64,000 nucleotides of DNA from Membranipora membranacea. Lineage: Eukaryota; Bryozoa; Gymnolaemata; Cheilostomatida; Membraniporidae. The notes under the pieces are model-generated. The model did not search any database. It was not told where the DNA came from and saw only the letters and a list, made by a program, of their open reading frames with translations. Shown piece after piece: positions 36,973 through 49,900 of the stretch (the first letter of the stretch is position 1; each line of letters begins with the position of its first letter). Location of the stretch: the NCBI GenBank assembly GCA_914767715.1, contig OU612074.1:15982062-16046061 (forward strand). The letters run 5' to 3'. Position numbers and translations under genes: made by a program.

Positions 36973-39900
36973 ATGAGGCCAATGAGGCCATCAACTGGTC
37001 AAAGTTTGAAAGAATTGCGATGGCTTTTTAATTTTTCACCCTGCCGTTTGGCATGTTTTTTTATGACAAAACTGGCCCTCGTTAAAAAAGTTGCTGCCGC
37101 CAAACTAAGAGGGCCAGCCCCAAACGGTTTTCAATTCCTAAGTCAGCATGAAATTCCACACGGTATAGAGTAGGTTAGGAGGAAATCTATTTTTTAAACT
37201 GTCTGCAAAAAACACCAAGGGTCCCCCCTTTGTTACTTTTTTAAATTTTAAAGTCGCTCTCATTTCTGTTCTATTTATCGTAGGATCTTAATATTCTGGA
37301 ATTTGAATGAGGCCAATGAGGCCATCAACTGGTCAAAGTTTGAAAGAATTGCGATGGCTTTTTAATTTTTCACCCTGCCGTTTGGCATGTTTTTTTATGA
37401 CAAAACTGGCCCTCGTTAAAAAAGTTGCTGCCGCCAAACTAAGAGGGCCAGCCCCAAACGGTTTTCAGTTCCTAAGTCAGCATGAAATTCCACACGGTAT
37501 AGAGTAGGTTAGGAGGAAATCTATTTTTTAAACTGGCTGTAAAAAACACCAAGGGTCCCCCCTTTGTTACTTTTTTAAATTTTAAAGTCGCTCTCATTTC
37601 TGTTCTATTTATCGTAGGATCTTAATATTCTGGAATTTGAATGAGGCCAATGAGGCCATCAACTGGTCAAAGTGTGAAAGAATTACAATGGCTTTTTAAT
37701 TTTTCACCCTGCCGTTTGGCATGTTTTTTTATGACAAAACTGGCCCTCGTTAAAAAAGTTGCTGCCGCCAAACTAAGAGGGCCAGCCCCAAACGGTTTTC
37801 AGTTCCAAAGTCAGCATGAAATTCCACACGGTATAGAGTAGGTTAGGCGGAAATCTAGTTTTTAAACTGGCTGTAAAAAACACCAAGGGTCCCCCCTTTG
37901 TTACTTTTTTAAATTTTAAAGTCGCTCTCATTTCTGTTCTATTTATCGTAGGATCTTAATATTCTGGAATTTGAATGAGGCCAATGAGGCCATCAACTGG
38001 TCAAAGTTTGAAAGAATTACGATGGCTTTTTAATTTTTCACCCTGCCGTTTGGCATGTTTTTTTATGACAAAACTGGCCCTCGTTAAAAAAGTTGCTGCC
38101 GCCAAACTAAGAGGGCCAGCCCCAAACGGCTTTCAGTTCCTAAGTCAGCATGAAATTCCACACGGTATAGAGTAGGTTAGGAGGAAATCTATTTTTTAAA
38201 CTGGCGGTAAAAAACACCAAGGGTCCCCCCTTTGTTACTTTTTTAAATTTTAAAGTCGCTCTCATTTCTGTTCTATTTATCGTAGGATCTTAATATTCTG
38301 GAATTTGAATGAGGCCAATGAGGCCATCAACTGGTCAAAGTTTGAAAGAATTGCAATGGCTTTTTAATTTTTCACCCTGCCGTTTGGCATGTTTTTTTTT
38401 GACAAAACTGGCCCTCGTTAAAAAAGTTGCTGCCGCCAAACTAAGAGGGCCAGCCCCAAACGGTTTTCAGTTCCTAAGTCAGCATGAAATTCCACACGGT
38501 ATAGAGTAGGTTAGGAGGAAATCTATTTTTTAAACTCGCTGTAAAAAACACCAAGGGTCCCCCCTTTGTTACTTTTTTAAATTTTAAAGTCGCTCTCATT
38601 TCTGTTCTATTTATCGTAGGATCTTAATATTCTGGAATTTGAATGAGGCCAATGAGGCCATCAACTGGTCGAAGTTTGAAAGAATTGCGATGGCTTTTTA
38701 ATTTTTCACCCTGCCGTTTGGCATGTTTTTTTATGACAAAACTGGCCCTCGTTAAAAAAGTTGCTGCCGCCAAACTAAGAGGGCCAGCCCCAAACGGTTT
38801 TCAGTTCCTAAGTCAGCATGAAATTCCACACGGTATAGAGTAGGTTAGGAGGAAATCTATTTTTTAAACTGGCTGTAAAAAACACCAAGGGTCCCCCCTT
38901 TGTTGCTTTTTTAAATTTTAAAGTCGCTCTCATTTCTGTTCTATTTATCGTAGGATCTTAATATTCTGGAATTTGAATGAGGCCAATGAGGCCATCAACT
39001 GGTCAAAGTTTGAAAGAATTGCGATGGCTTTTTAATTTTTCACCCTGCCGTTTGGCATGTTTTTTTATGACAAAACTGGCCCTCGTTAAAAAAGTTGCTG
39101 CCGCCAAACTAAGAGGGCCAGCCCCAAACGGTTTTCAGTTCCTAAGTCAGCATGAAATTCCACACGGTATAGAGTAGGTTAGGAGGAAATCTATTTTTTA
39201 AACTGGCTGTAAAAAACACCAAGGGTCCCCCCTTTGTTACTTTTTTAAATTTTAAAGTCGCTCTCATTTCTGTTCTATTTATCGTAGGATCTTAATATTC
39301 CGGAATTTGAATGAGGCCAATGAGGCCATCAACTGGTCAAAGTTTGAAAGAATTGCGATGGCTTTTTAATTTTTCACCCTGCCGTTTGGCATGTTTTTTT
39401 ATGACAAAACTGGCCCTCGTTAAAAAAGTTGCTGCCGCCAAACTAAGAGGGCCAGCCCCAAACGGTTTTCAGTTCCTAAGTCAGCATGAAATTCCACACG
39501 GTTTAGAGTAGGTTAGGAGGAAATCTATTTTTTAAACTGGCTGCAAAAAACACCAAGGGTCCCCCCTTTGTTACTTTTTTAAATTTTAAAGTCGCTCTCA
39601 TTTCTGTTCTATTTATCGTAGGATCTTAATATTCTGGAATTTGAATGAGGCCAATGAGGCCATCAACTGGCCAAAGTTTGAAAGAATTGCGATGGCTTTT
39701 TAATTTTTCACCCTGCCGTTTGGCATGTTTTTTTATGACAAAACTGGCCCTCGTTAAAAAAGTTGCTGCCGCCAAACTAAGAGGGCCAGCCCCAAACGGC
39801 TTTCAGTTCCTAAGTCAGCATTAAATTCCACACGGTATAGAGTAGGTTAGGAGGAAATCTATTTTTTAAACTGGCGGTAAAAAACACCAAGGGTCCCCCC

Positions 39901-40305
39901 TTTGTTACTTTTTTAAAGTCGCTCTCATTTCTGTTCTATTTATCGTAGGATCTTAATATTCTGGAATTTGAATGAGGCCAATGAGGCCATCAACTGGTCA
40001 AAGTTTGAAAGAATTGCGATGGCTTTTTAATTTTTCACCCTGCCGTTTGGCATGTTTTTTTATGACAAAACTGGCCCTCGTTAAAAAAGTTGCTGCCGCC
40101 AAACTAAGAGGGCCAGCCCCAAACGGTTTTCAGTTCCTAAGTCAGCATGAAATTCCACACGGTATAGAGTAGGTTAGGAGGAAATCTATTTTTTAAACTG
40201 GCTGTAAAAAACACCAAGGGTCCCCCCTTTGTTACTTTTTTAAATTTTAAAGTCGCTCTCATTTCTGTTCTATTTATCGTAGGATCTTAATATTCCGGAA
40301 TTTGA
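36973..40305 (+). repeat. 10-monomer higher-order repeat, copy 1 (3333 bp)
   Basis: Ordered marks are TTTTCAATTCC (36973); AAGTGTGAAAG with TTACAATGG, TTCCAAAGTC and GGCGGAAATCTAG (37641); TTACGATGG (37975); GCAATGG with an eight-T run replacing ATG by TTG (38309); TGGTCGAAG with TGTTGCTTTT (38643); CTGCAAAAA (39311); and a 327-bp short monomer with CATTAAATT (39645). The marks reappear 3333 bp downstream up to the CTGCAAAAA monomer. Confidence 0.88.
39645..39971 (+). repeat. Short monomer (327 bp) of the CATTAAATT class, representative
   Basis: This copy shows the common form of the deleted class: TGGCCAAAG, CATTAAATT, GGCTTTC, CGGTAA and loss of one TTTTAAA. Other deleted copies are 33981, 34976, 42979, 43976, 45639, 47971, 54645, 56308 and 61980. 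The upstream neighbour often has CTGCAAAAA and a long T run, and the downstream one usually has CTAACCCTC, forming a three-monomer cassette. Confidence 0.88.
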
Positions 40306-43300
40306 ATGAGGCCAATGAGGCCATCAACTGGTCAAAGTTTGAAAGAATTGCGATGGCTTTTTAATTTTTCACCCTGCCGTTTGGCATGTTTTTTTATGAC
40401 AAAACTGGCCCTCGTTAAAAAAGTTGCTGCCGCCAAACTAAGAGGGCCAGCCCCAAACGGTTTTCAATTCCTAAGTCAGCATGAAATTCCACACGGTATA
40501 GAGTAGGTTAGGAGGAAATCTATTTTTTAAACTGGCTGCAAAAAACACCAAGGGTCCCCCCTTTGTTACTTTTTTAAATTTTAAAGTCGCTCTCATTTCT
40601 GTTCTATTTATCGTAGGATCTTAATATTCTGGAATTTGAATGAGGCCAATGAGGCCATCAACTGGTCAAAGTTTGAAAGAATTGCGATGGCTTTTTAATT
40701 TTTCACCCTGCCGTTTGGCATGTTTTTTTATGACAAAACTGGCCCTCGTTAAAAAAGTTGCTGCCGCCAAACTAAGAGGGCCAGCCCCAAACGGTTTTCA
40801 GTTCCTAAGTCAGCATGAAATTCCACACGGTATAGAGTAGGTTAGGAGGAAATCTATTTTTTAAACTGGCTGTAAAAAACACCAAGGGTCCCCCCTTTGT
40901 TACTTTTTTAAATTTTAAAGTCGCTCTCATTTCTGTTCTATTTATCGTAGGATCTTAATATTCTGGAATTTGAATGAGGCCAATGAGGCCATCAACTGGT
41001 CAAAGTGTGAAAGAATTACAATGGCTTTTTAATTTTTCACCCTGCCGTTTGGCATGTTTTTTTATGACAAAACTGGCCCTCGTTAAAAAAGTTGCTGCCG
41101 CCAAACTAAGAGGGCCAGCCCCAAACGGTTTTCAGTTCCAAAGTCAGCATGAAATTCCACACGGTATAGAGTAGGTTAGGCGGAAATCTAGTTTTTAAAC
41201 TGGCTGTAAAAAACACCAAGGGTCCCCCCTTTGTTACTTTTTTAAATTTTAAAGTCGCTCTCATTTCTGTTCTATTTATCGTAGGATCTTAATATTCTGG
41301 AATTTGAATGAGGCCAATGAGGCCATCAACTGGTCAAAGTTTGAAAGAATTACGATGGCTTTTTAATTTTTCACCCTGCCGTTTGGCATGTTTTTTTATG
41401 ACAAAACTGGCCCTCGTTAAAAAAGTTGCTGCCGCCAAACTAAGAGGGCCAGCCCCAAACGGCTTTCAGTTCCTAAGTCAGCATGAAATTCCACACGGTA
41501 TAGAGTAGGTTAGGAGGAAATCTATTTTTTAAACTGGCGGTAAAAAACACCAAGGGTCCCCCCTTTGTTACTTTTTTAAATTTTAAAGTCGCTCTCATTT
41601 CTGTTCTATTTATCGTAGGATCTTAATATTCTGGAATTTGAATGAGGCCAATGAGGCCATCAACTGGTCAAAGTTTGAAAGAATTGCAATGGCTTTTTAA
41701 TTTTTCACCCTGCCGTTTGGCATGTTTTTTTTTGACAAAACTGGCCCTCGTTAAAAAAGTTGCTGCCGCCAAACTAAGAGGGCCAGCCCCAAACGGTTTT
41801 CAGTTCCTAAGTCAGCATGAAATTCCACACGGTATAGAGTAGGTTAGGAGGAAATCTATTTTTTAAACTGGCTGTAAAAAACACCAAGGGTCCCCCCTTT
41901 GTTACTTTTTTAAATTTTAAAGTCGCTCTCATTTCTGTTCTATTTATCGTAGGATCTTAATATTCTGGAATTTGAATGAGGCCAATGAGGCCATCAACTG
42001 GTCGAAGTTTGAAAGAATTGCGATGGCTTTTTAATTTTTCACCCTGCCGTTTGGCATGTTTTTTTATGACAAAACTGGCCCTCGTTAAAAAAGTTGCTGC
42101 CGCCAAACTAAGAGGGCCAGCCCCAAACGGTTTTCAGTTCCTAAGTCAGCATGAAATTCCACACGGTATAGAGTAGGTTAGGAGGAAATCTATTTTTTAA
42201 ACTGGCTGTAAAAAACACCAAGGGTCCCCCCTTTGTTGCTTTTTTAAATTTTAAAGTCGCTCTCATTTCTGTTCTATTTATCGTAGGATCTTAATATTCT
42301 GGAATTTGAATGAGGCCAATGAGGCCATCAACTGGTCAAAGTTTGAAAGAATTGCGATGGCTTTTTAATTTTTCACCCTGCCGTTTGGCATGTTTTTTTA
42401 TGACAAAACTGGCCCTCGTTAAAAAAGTTGCTGCCGCCAAACTAAGAGGGCCAGCCCCAAACGGTTTTCAGTTCCTAAGTCAGCATGAAATTCCACACGG
42501 TATAGAGTAGGTTAGGAGGAAATCTATTTTTTAAACTGGCTGTAAAAAACACCAAGGGTCCCCCCTTTGTTACTTTTTTAAATTTTAAAGTCGCTCTCAT
42601 TTCTGTTCTATTTATCGTAGGATCTTAATATTCTGGAATTTGAATGAGGCCAATGAGGCCATCAACTGGTAAAAGTTTGAAAGAATTGCGATGGCTTTTT
42701 AATTTTTCACCCTGCCGTTTGGCATGTTTTTTTTATGACAAAACTGGCCCTCGTTAAAAAAGTTGCTGCCGCCAAACTAAGAGGGCCAGCCCCAAACGGT
42801 TTTCAGTTCCTAAGTCAGCATGAAATTCCACACGGTATAGAGTAGGTTAGGAGGAAATCTATTTTTTAAACTGGCTGCAAAAAACACCAAGGGTCCCCCC
42901 TTTGTTACTTTTTTAAATTTTAAAGTCGCTCTCATTTCTGTTCTATTTATCGTAGGATCTTAATATTCTGGAATTTGAATGAGGCCAATGAGGCCATCAA
43001 CTGGCCAAAGTTTGAAAGAATTGCGATGGCTTTTTAATTTTTCACCCTGCCGTTTGGCATGTTTTTTTATGACAAAACTGGCCCTCGTTAAAAAAGTTGC
43101 TGCCGCCAAACTAAGAGGGCCAGCCCCAAACGGCTTTCAGTTCCTAAGTCAGCATGAAATTCCACACGGTATAGAGTAGGTTAGGAGGAAATCTATTTTT
43201 TAAACTGGCGGTAAAAAACACCAAGGGTCCCCCCTTTGTTACTTTTTTTAAAGTCGCTCTCAATTCTGTTCTATTTATCGTAGGATCTTAATATTCTGGA

Positions 43301-43640
43301 ATTTGAATGAGGCCAATGAGGCCATCAACTGGTCAAAGTTTGAAAGAATTGCGATGGCTTTTTAATTTTTCACCCTGGCGTTTGGCATGTTTTTTTATGA
43401 CAAAACTAACCCTCGTTAAAATAGTTGCTGCCGCCAAACTAAGAGGGCCAGCCCCAAACAGCTTTCAGTTCCTAAGTCAGCATGAAATTCCACACGGTAT
43501 AGAGTAGGTTAGGAGGAAATCTATTTTTTAAACTGGCTGTAAAAAACACCAAGGGTCCCCCCTTTGTTACTTTTTTAAATTTTAAAGTCGCTCTCATTTC
43601 TGTTCTATTTATCGTAGGATCTTAATATTCTGGAATTTGA
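40306..43640 (+). repeat. 10-monomer higher-order repeat, copy 2 (3335 bp)
   Basis: The copy repeats the series: TTTTCAATTCC (40306), GTGTGAAAG cluster (40974), TTACGATGG (41308), eight-T TTG (41642), TGGTCGAAG / TGTTGCTTTT (41976), CTGCAAAAA (42644, here with TGGTAAAAG and eight T), short monomer (42979). It ends differently from copy 1: 42979 keeps CATGAAATT and 43307 carries CTAACCCTC, so the right end was exchanged with another lineage. Confidence 0.85.
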
Positions 43641-46600
43641 ATGAGGCCAATGAGGCCATCAACTGGTCAAAGTTTGAAAGAATTGCGATGGCTTTTTAAT
43701 TTTTCACCCTGCCGTTTGGCATGTTTTTTTAATGACAAAACTGGCCCTCGTTAAAAAAGTTGCTGCCGCCAAACTAAGAGGGCCAGCCCCAAACGGTTTT
43801 CAGTTCCTAAGTCAGCATGAAATTCCACACGGTATAGAGTAGGTTAGGAGGAAATCTATTTTTTAAACTGGCTGCAAAAAACACCAAGGGTCCCCCCTTT
43901 GTTACTTTTTTAAATTTTAAAGTCGCTCTCATTTCTGTTCTATTTATCGTAGGATCTTAATATTCTGGAATTTGAATGAGGCCAATGAGGCCATCAACTG
44001 GCCAAAGTTTGAAAGAATTGCGATGGCTTTTTAATTTTTCACTCTGCCGTTTGGCATGTTTTTTTATGACAAAACTGGCCCTCGTTAAAAAAGTTGCTGC
44101 CGCCAAACTAAGAGGGCCAGCCCCAAACGGCTTTCAGTTCCTAAGTCAGCATTAAATTCCACACGGTATAGAGTAGGTTAGGAGGAAATCTATTTTTAAA
44201 CTGGCGGTAAAAAACACCAAGGGTCCCCCCTTTGTTACTTTTTTAAAGTCGCTCTCATTTCTGTTCTATTTATCGTAGGATCTTAATATTCTGGAATTTG
44301 AATGAGGCCAATGAGGCCATCAACTGGTCAAAGTTTGAAAGAATTGCGAAGGCTTTTTAATTTTTCACCCTGCCGTTTGGCATGTTTTTTTATGACAAAA
44401 CTAACCCTCGTTAAAAAAGTTGCTGCCGCCAAACTAAGAGGGCCAGCCCCAAACGGCGTTCAGTTCCTGAGTCAGCATGAAATTCCACACGGTATAGAGT
44501 AGGTTAGGAGGAAATCTATTTTTTAAACTGGCTGTAAAAAACACCAAGGGTCCCCCCTTTGTTACTTTTTTAAATTTTAAAGTCGCTCTCATTTCTGTTC
44601 TATTTATCGTAGGATCTTAATATTCTGGAATTTGAATGAGGCCAATGAGGCCATCAACTGGTCAAAGTTTGAAAGAATTGCGATGGCTTTTTAATTTTTC
44701 ACCCTGCCGTTTGGCATGTTTTTTTATGACAAAACTAACCCTCGTTAAAAAAGTTGCTGCCGCCAAACTAAGAGGGCCAGCCCCAAACGGCTTTCAGTTC
44801 CTAAGTCAGCATGAAACTCCACACGGTATAGAGTAGGTTAGGAGGAATTCTATTTTTTAAACTGGCTGTAAAAAACACCAAGGGTCCCCCCTTTGTTACT
44901 TTTTTAAATTTTAAAGTCGCTCTCATTTCTGTTCTATTTATCGTAGGATCTTAATATTCTGGAATTTGAATGAGGCCAATGAGGCCATCAACTGGTCAAA
45001 GTTTGAAAGAATTGCGATGGCTTTTTAATTTTTCACCCTGCCGTTTGGCATGTTTTTTTATGACAAAACTGGCCCTCGTTAAAAAAGTTGCTGCCGCCAA
45101 ACTAAGAGGGCCAGCCCCAAACGGCTTTCAGTTCCTAAGTCAGCATGAAATTCCACACGGTATAGAGTAGGTTAGGAGGAAATCTATTTTTTAAACTGGC
45201 TGTAAAAAGCACCAAGGGTCCCCCCTTTGTTACTTTTTTAAATTTTAAAGTCGCTCTCATTTCTGTTCTATTTATCGTAGGATCTTAATATTCTGGAATT
45301 TGAATGAGGCCAATGAGGCCATCAACTGGTCAAAGTTTGAAAGAATTGCGATGGCTTTTTAATTTTTCACCCTGCCGTTTGGCATGTTTTTTTTATGACA
45401 AAACTGGCCCTCGTTAAAAAAGTTGCAGCCGCCAAACTAAGAGGGCCAGCCCCAAACGGTTTTCAGTTCCTAAGTCAGCATGAAATTCCACACGGTATAG
45501 AGTAGGTTAGGAGGAAATCTATTTTTTAAACTGGCTGTAAAAAACACCAAGGGTCCCCCCTTTGTTACTTTTTTAAATTTTAAAGTCGCTCTCATTTCTG
45601 TTCTATTTATCGTAGGATCTTAATATTCTGGAATTTGAATGAGGCCAATGAGGCCATCAACTGGTCAAAGTTTGAAAGAATTGCGATGGCTTTTTAATTT
45701 TTCACCCTGCCGTTTGGCATGTTTTTTTATGACAAAACTAGCCCTCGTTAATAAAAGTTGCTGCCGCCAAACTAAGAGGGCCAGCCCCAAACGGCTTTCA
45801 GTTCCTAAGTCAGCATGAAATTCCACACGGTATAGAGTAGGTTAGGAGGAAATCTATTTTTTAAACTGGCGGTAAAAAACACCAAGGGTCCCCCCTTTGT
45901 TACTTTTTTAAAGTCGCTCTCATTTCTGTTCTATTTATCGTAGGATCTTAATATTCTGGAATTTGAATGAGGCCAATGAGGCCATCAACTGGTCAAAGTT
46001 TGAAAGAATTGCAATGGCTTTTTAATTTTTCACCCTGCCGTTTGGCATGTTTTTTTATGACAAAACTAACCCTCGTTAAAAAAGTTGCTGCCGCCAAACT
46101 AAGAGGGCCAGCCCCAAACGGCTTTCAGTTCCTAAGTCAGCATGAAATTCCACACGGTATAGAGTAGGTTAGGAGGAAATCTATTTTTTAAACTGGCTGT
46201 AAAAAACACCAAGGGTCCCCCCTTTGTTACTTTTTTAAATTTTAAAGTCGCTCTCATTTCTGTTCTATTTATCGTAGGATCTTAATATTCTGGAATTTGA
46301 ATGAGGCCAATGAGGCCATCAACTGGTCAAAGTTTGAAAGAATTGCGATGGCTTTTTAATTTTTCACCCTGCCGTTTGGCATGTTTTTTTATGACAAAAC
46401 TGGCCCTCGTTAAAAAAGTTGCTGCCGCCAAACTAAGAGGGCCAGCCCCAAACGGTTTTCAGTTCCTAAGTCAGCATGAAATTCCACACGGTATAGAGTA
46501 GGTTAGGAGGAAATCTATTTTTTAAACTGGCTGTAAAAAACACCAAGGGTCCCCCCTTTGTTACTTTTTTAAATTTTAAAGTCGCTCTCATTTCTGTTCT

Positions 46601-46968
46601 ATTTATCGTAGGATCTTAATATTCTGGAATTTGAATGAGGCCAATGAGGCCATCAACTGGTCAAAGTTTGAAAGAATTGCGATGGCTTTTTAATTTTTCA
46701 CCCTGCCGTTTGGCATGTTTTTTTATGACAAAACTGGCCCTCGTTAAAAAAGTTGCTGCCGCCAAACTAAGAGGGCCAGCCCCAAACGGTTTTCAGTTCC
46801 TAAGTCAGCATGAAATTCCACACGGTATAGAGTAGGTTAGGAGGAAATCTATTTTTTAAACTGGCTGTAAAAAACACCAAGGGTCCCCCCTTTGTTACTT
46901 TTTTAAATTTTAAAGTCGCTCTCATTTCTGTTCTATTTATCGTAGGATCTTAATATTCTGGAATTTGA
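43641..46968 (+). repeat. Domain B spacer block with two short-monomer cassettes
   Basis: Ten monomers link the 10-mer HOR to the large duplication. Short monomers at 43976 (326 bp, CACTCTGCC, CATTAAATT) and 45639 (328 bp) are each followed by a CTAACCCTC monomer (44302 and 45967). 44636 also has CTAACCCTC and the private CATGAAACTCC. 45304 is a type a monomer, rare in this domain. I see no longer-range partner for the block as a whole. Confidence 0.7.
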
Positions 46969-49900
46969 ATGAGGCCAATGAGGCCATCAACTGGTCAAAG
47001 TTTGAAAGAATTGCGATTGCTTTTTAATTTTTCACCCTGCCGTTTGGCATGTTTTTTTATGACAAAACTGGCCCTCGTTAAAAAAGTTGCTGCCGCCAAA
47101 CTAAGAGGGCCAGCCCCAAACGGTTTTCAATTCCTAAGTCAGCATGAAATTCCACACGGTATAGAGTAGGTTAGGAGGAAATCTATTTTTTAAACTGGCT
47201 GCAAAAAACACCAAGGGTCCCCCCTTTGTTACTTTTTTAAATTTTAAAGTCGCTCTCATTTCTGTTCTATTTATCGTAGGATCTTAATATTCCGGAATTT
47301 GAATGAGGCCAATGAGGCCATCAACTGGTCAAAGTTTGAAAGAATTGCGATGGCTTTTTAATTTTTCACCCTGCCGTTTGGCATGTTTTTTTATGACAAA
47401 ACTGGCCCTCGTTAAAAAAGTTGCTGCCGCCAAACTAAGAGGGCCAGCCCCAAACGGTTTTCAGTTCCTAAGTCAGCATGAAATTCCACACGGTATAGAG
47501 TAGGTTAGGAGGAAATCTATTTTTTAAACTGGCTGTAAAAAACACCAAGGGTCCCCCCTTTGTTACTTTTTTAAATTTTAAAGTCGCTCTCATTTCTGTT
47601 CTATTTATCGTAGGATCTTAATATTCTGGAATTTGAATGAGGCCAATGAGGCCATCAACTGGTAAAAGTTTGAAAGAATTGCGATGGCTTTTTAATTTTT
47701 CACCCTGCCGTTTGGCATGTTTTTTTATGACAAAACTGGCCCTCGTTAAAAAAGTTGCTGCCGCCAAACTAAGAGGGCCAGCCCCAAACGGTTTTCAGTT
47801 CTTAAGTCAGCATGAAATTCCACACGGTATAGAGTAGGTTAGGAGGAAATCTATTTTTTAAACTGGCTGCAAAAAACACCAAGGGTCCCCCCTTTGTTAC
47901 TTTTTTAAATTTTAAAGTCGCTCTCATTTCTGTTCTATTTATCGTAGGATCTTAATATTCTGGAATTTGAATGAGGCCAATGAGGCCATCAACTGGCCAA
48001 AGTTTGAAAGAATTGCGATGGCTTTTTAATTTTTCACCCTGCCGTTTGGCATGTTTTTTTATGACAAAACTGGCCCTCGTTAAAAAAGTTGCTGCCGCCA
48101 AACTAAGAGGGCCAGCCCCAAACGGCTTTCAGTTCCTAAGTCAGCATTAAATTCCACACGGTATAGAGTAGGTTAGGAGGAAATCTATTTTTTAAACTGG
48201 CGGTAAAAAACACCAAGGGTCCCCCCTTTGTTACTTTTTTAAAGTCGCTCTCATTTCTGTTCTATTTATCGTAGGATCTTAATATTCTGGAATTTGAATG
48301 AGGCCAATGAGGCCATCAACTGGTCAAAGTTTGAAAGAATTGCAATGGCTTTTTAATTTTTCACCCTGCCGTTTGGCATGTTTTTTTATGACAAAACTAA
48401 CCCTCGTTAAAAAAGTTGCTGCCGCCAAACTAAGAGGGCCAGCCCCAAACGGCTTTCAGTTCCTAAGTCAGCATGAAATTCCACACGGTATAGAGTAGGT
48501 TAGGAGGAAATCTATTTTTTAAACTGGCTGTAAAAAACACCAAGGGTCCCCCCTTTGTTACATTTTTAAATTTTAAGGTCGCTCTCATTTCTGTTCTATT
48601 TATCGTAGGATCTTAATATTCTGGAATTTGAATGAGGCCAATGAGGCCATCAACTGGTCAAAGTTTGAAAGAATTGCGATGGCTTTTTAATTTTTCACCC
48701 TGCCGTTTGGCATGTTTTTTTATGACAAAACTGGCCCTCGTTAAAAAAGTTGCTGCCGCCAAACTAAGAGGGCCAGCCCCAAACGGTTTTCAGTTCCTAA
48801 GTCAGCATGAAATTCCACACGGTATAGAGTAGGTTAGGAGGAAATCTATTTTTTAAACTGGCTGTAAAAAACACCAAGGGTCCCCCCTTTGTTACTTTTT
48901 TAAATTTTAAAGTCGCTCTCATTTCTGTTCTATTTATCGTAGGGTCTTAATATTCTGGAATTTGAATGAGGCCAATGAGGCCATCAACTGGTCAAAGTTT
49001 GAAAGAATTGCGATGGCTTTTTAATTTTTCACCCTGCCGTTTGGCATGTTTTTTTATGACAAAACTGGCCCTCGTTAAAAAAGTTGCTGCCGCCAAACTA
49101 AGAGGGCCAGCCCCAAACGGTTTTCAGTTCCTAAGTCAGCATGAAATTCCACACGGTATAGAGTAGGTTAGGAGGAAATCTATTTTTTAAACTGGCTGTA
49201 AAAAACACCAAGGGTCCCCCCTTTGTTACTTTTTTAAATTTTAAAGTCGCTCTCATTTCTGTTCTATTTATCGTAGGATCTTAATATTCTGGAATTTGAA
49301 TGAGGCCAATGAGGCCATCAACTGGTCAAAGTTTGAAAGAATTGCGATGGCTTTTTAATTTTTCACCCTGCCGTTTGGCATGTTTTTTTATGACAAAACT
49401 GGCCCTCGTTAAAAAAGTTGCTGCCGCCAAACTAAGAGGGCCAGCCCCAAACGGTTTTCAATTCCTAAGTCAGCATGAAATTCCACACGGTATAGAGTAG
49501 GTTAGGAGGAAATCTATTTTTTAAACTGGCTGCAAAAAACACCAAGGGTCCCCCCTTTGTTACTTTTTTAAATTTTAAAGTCGCTCTCATTTCTGTTCTA
49601 TTTATCGTAGGATCTTAATATTCTGGAATTTGAATGAGGCCAATGAGGCCATCAACTGGTCAAAGTTTGAAAGAATTGCGATGGCTTTTTAATTTTTCAC
49701 CCTGCCGTTTGGCATGTTTTTTTATGACAAAACTGGCCCTCGTTAAAAAAGTTGCTGCCGCCAAACTAAGAGGGCCAGCCCCAAACGGTTTTCAGTTCCT
49801 AAGTCAGCATGAAATTCCACACGGTATAGAGTAGGTTAGGAGGAAATCTATTTTTTAAACTGGCTGTAAAAAACACCAAGGGTCCCCCCTTTGTTACTTT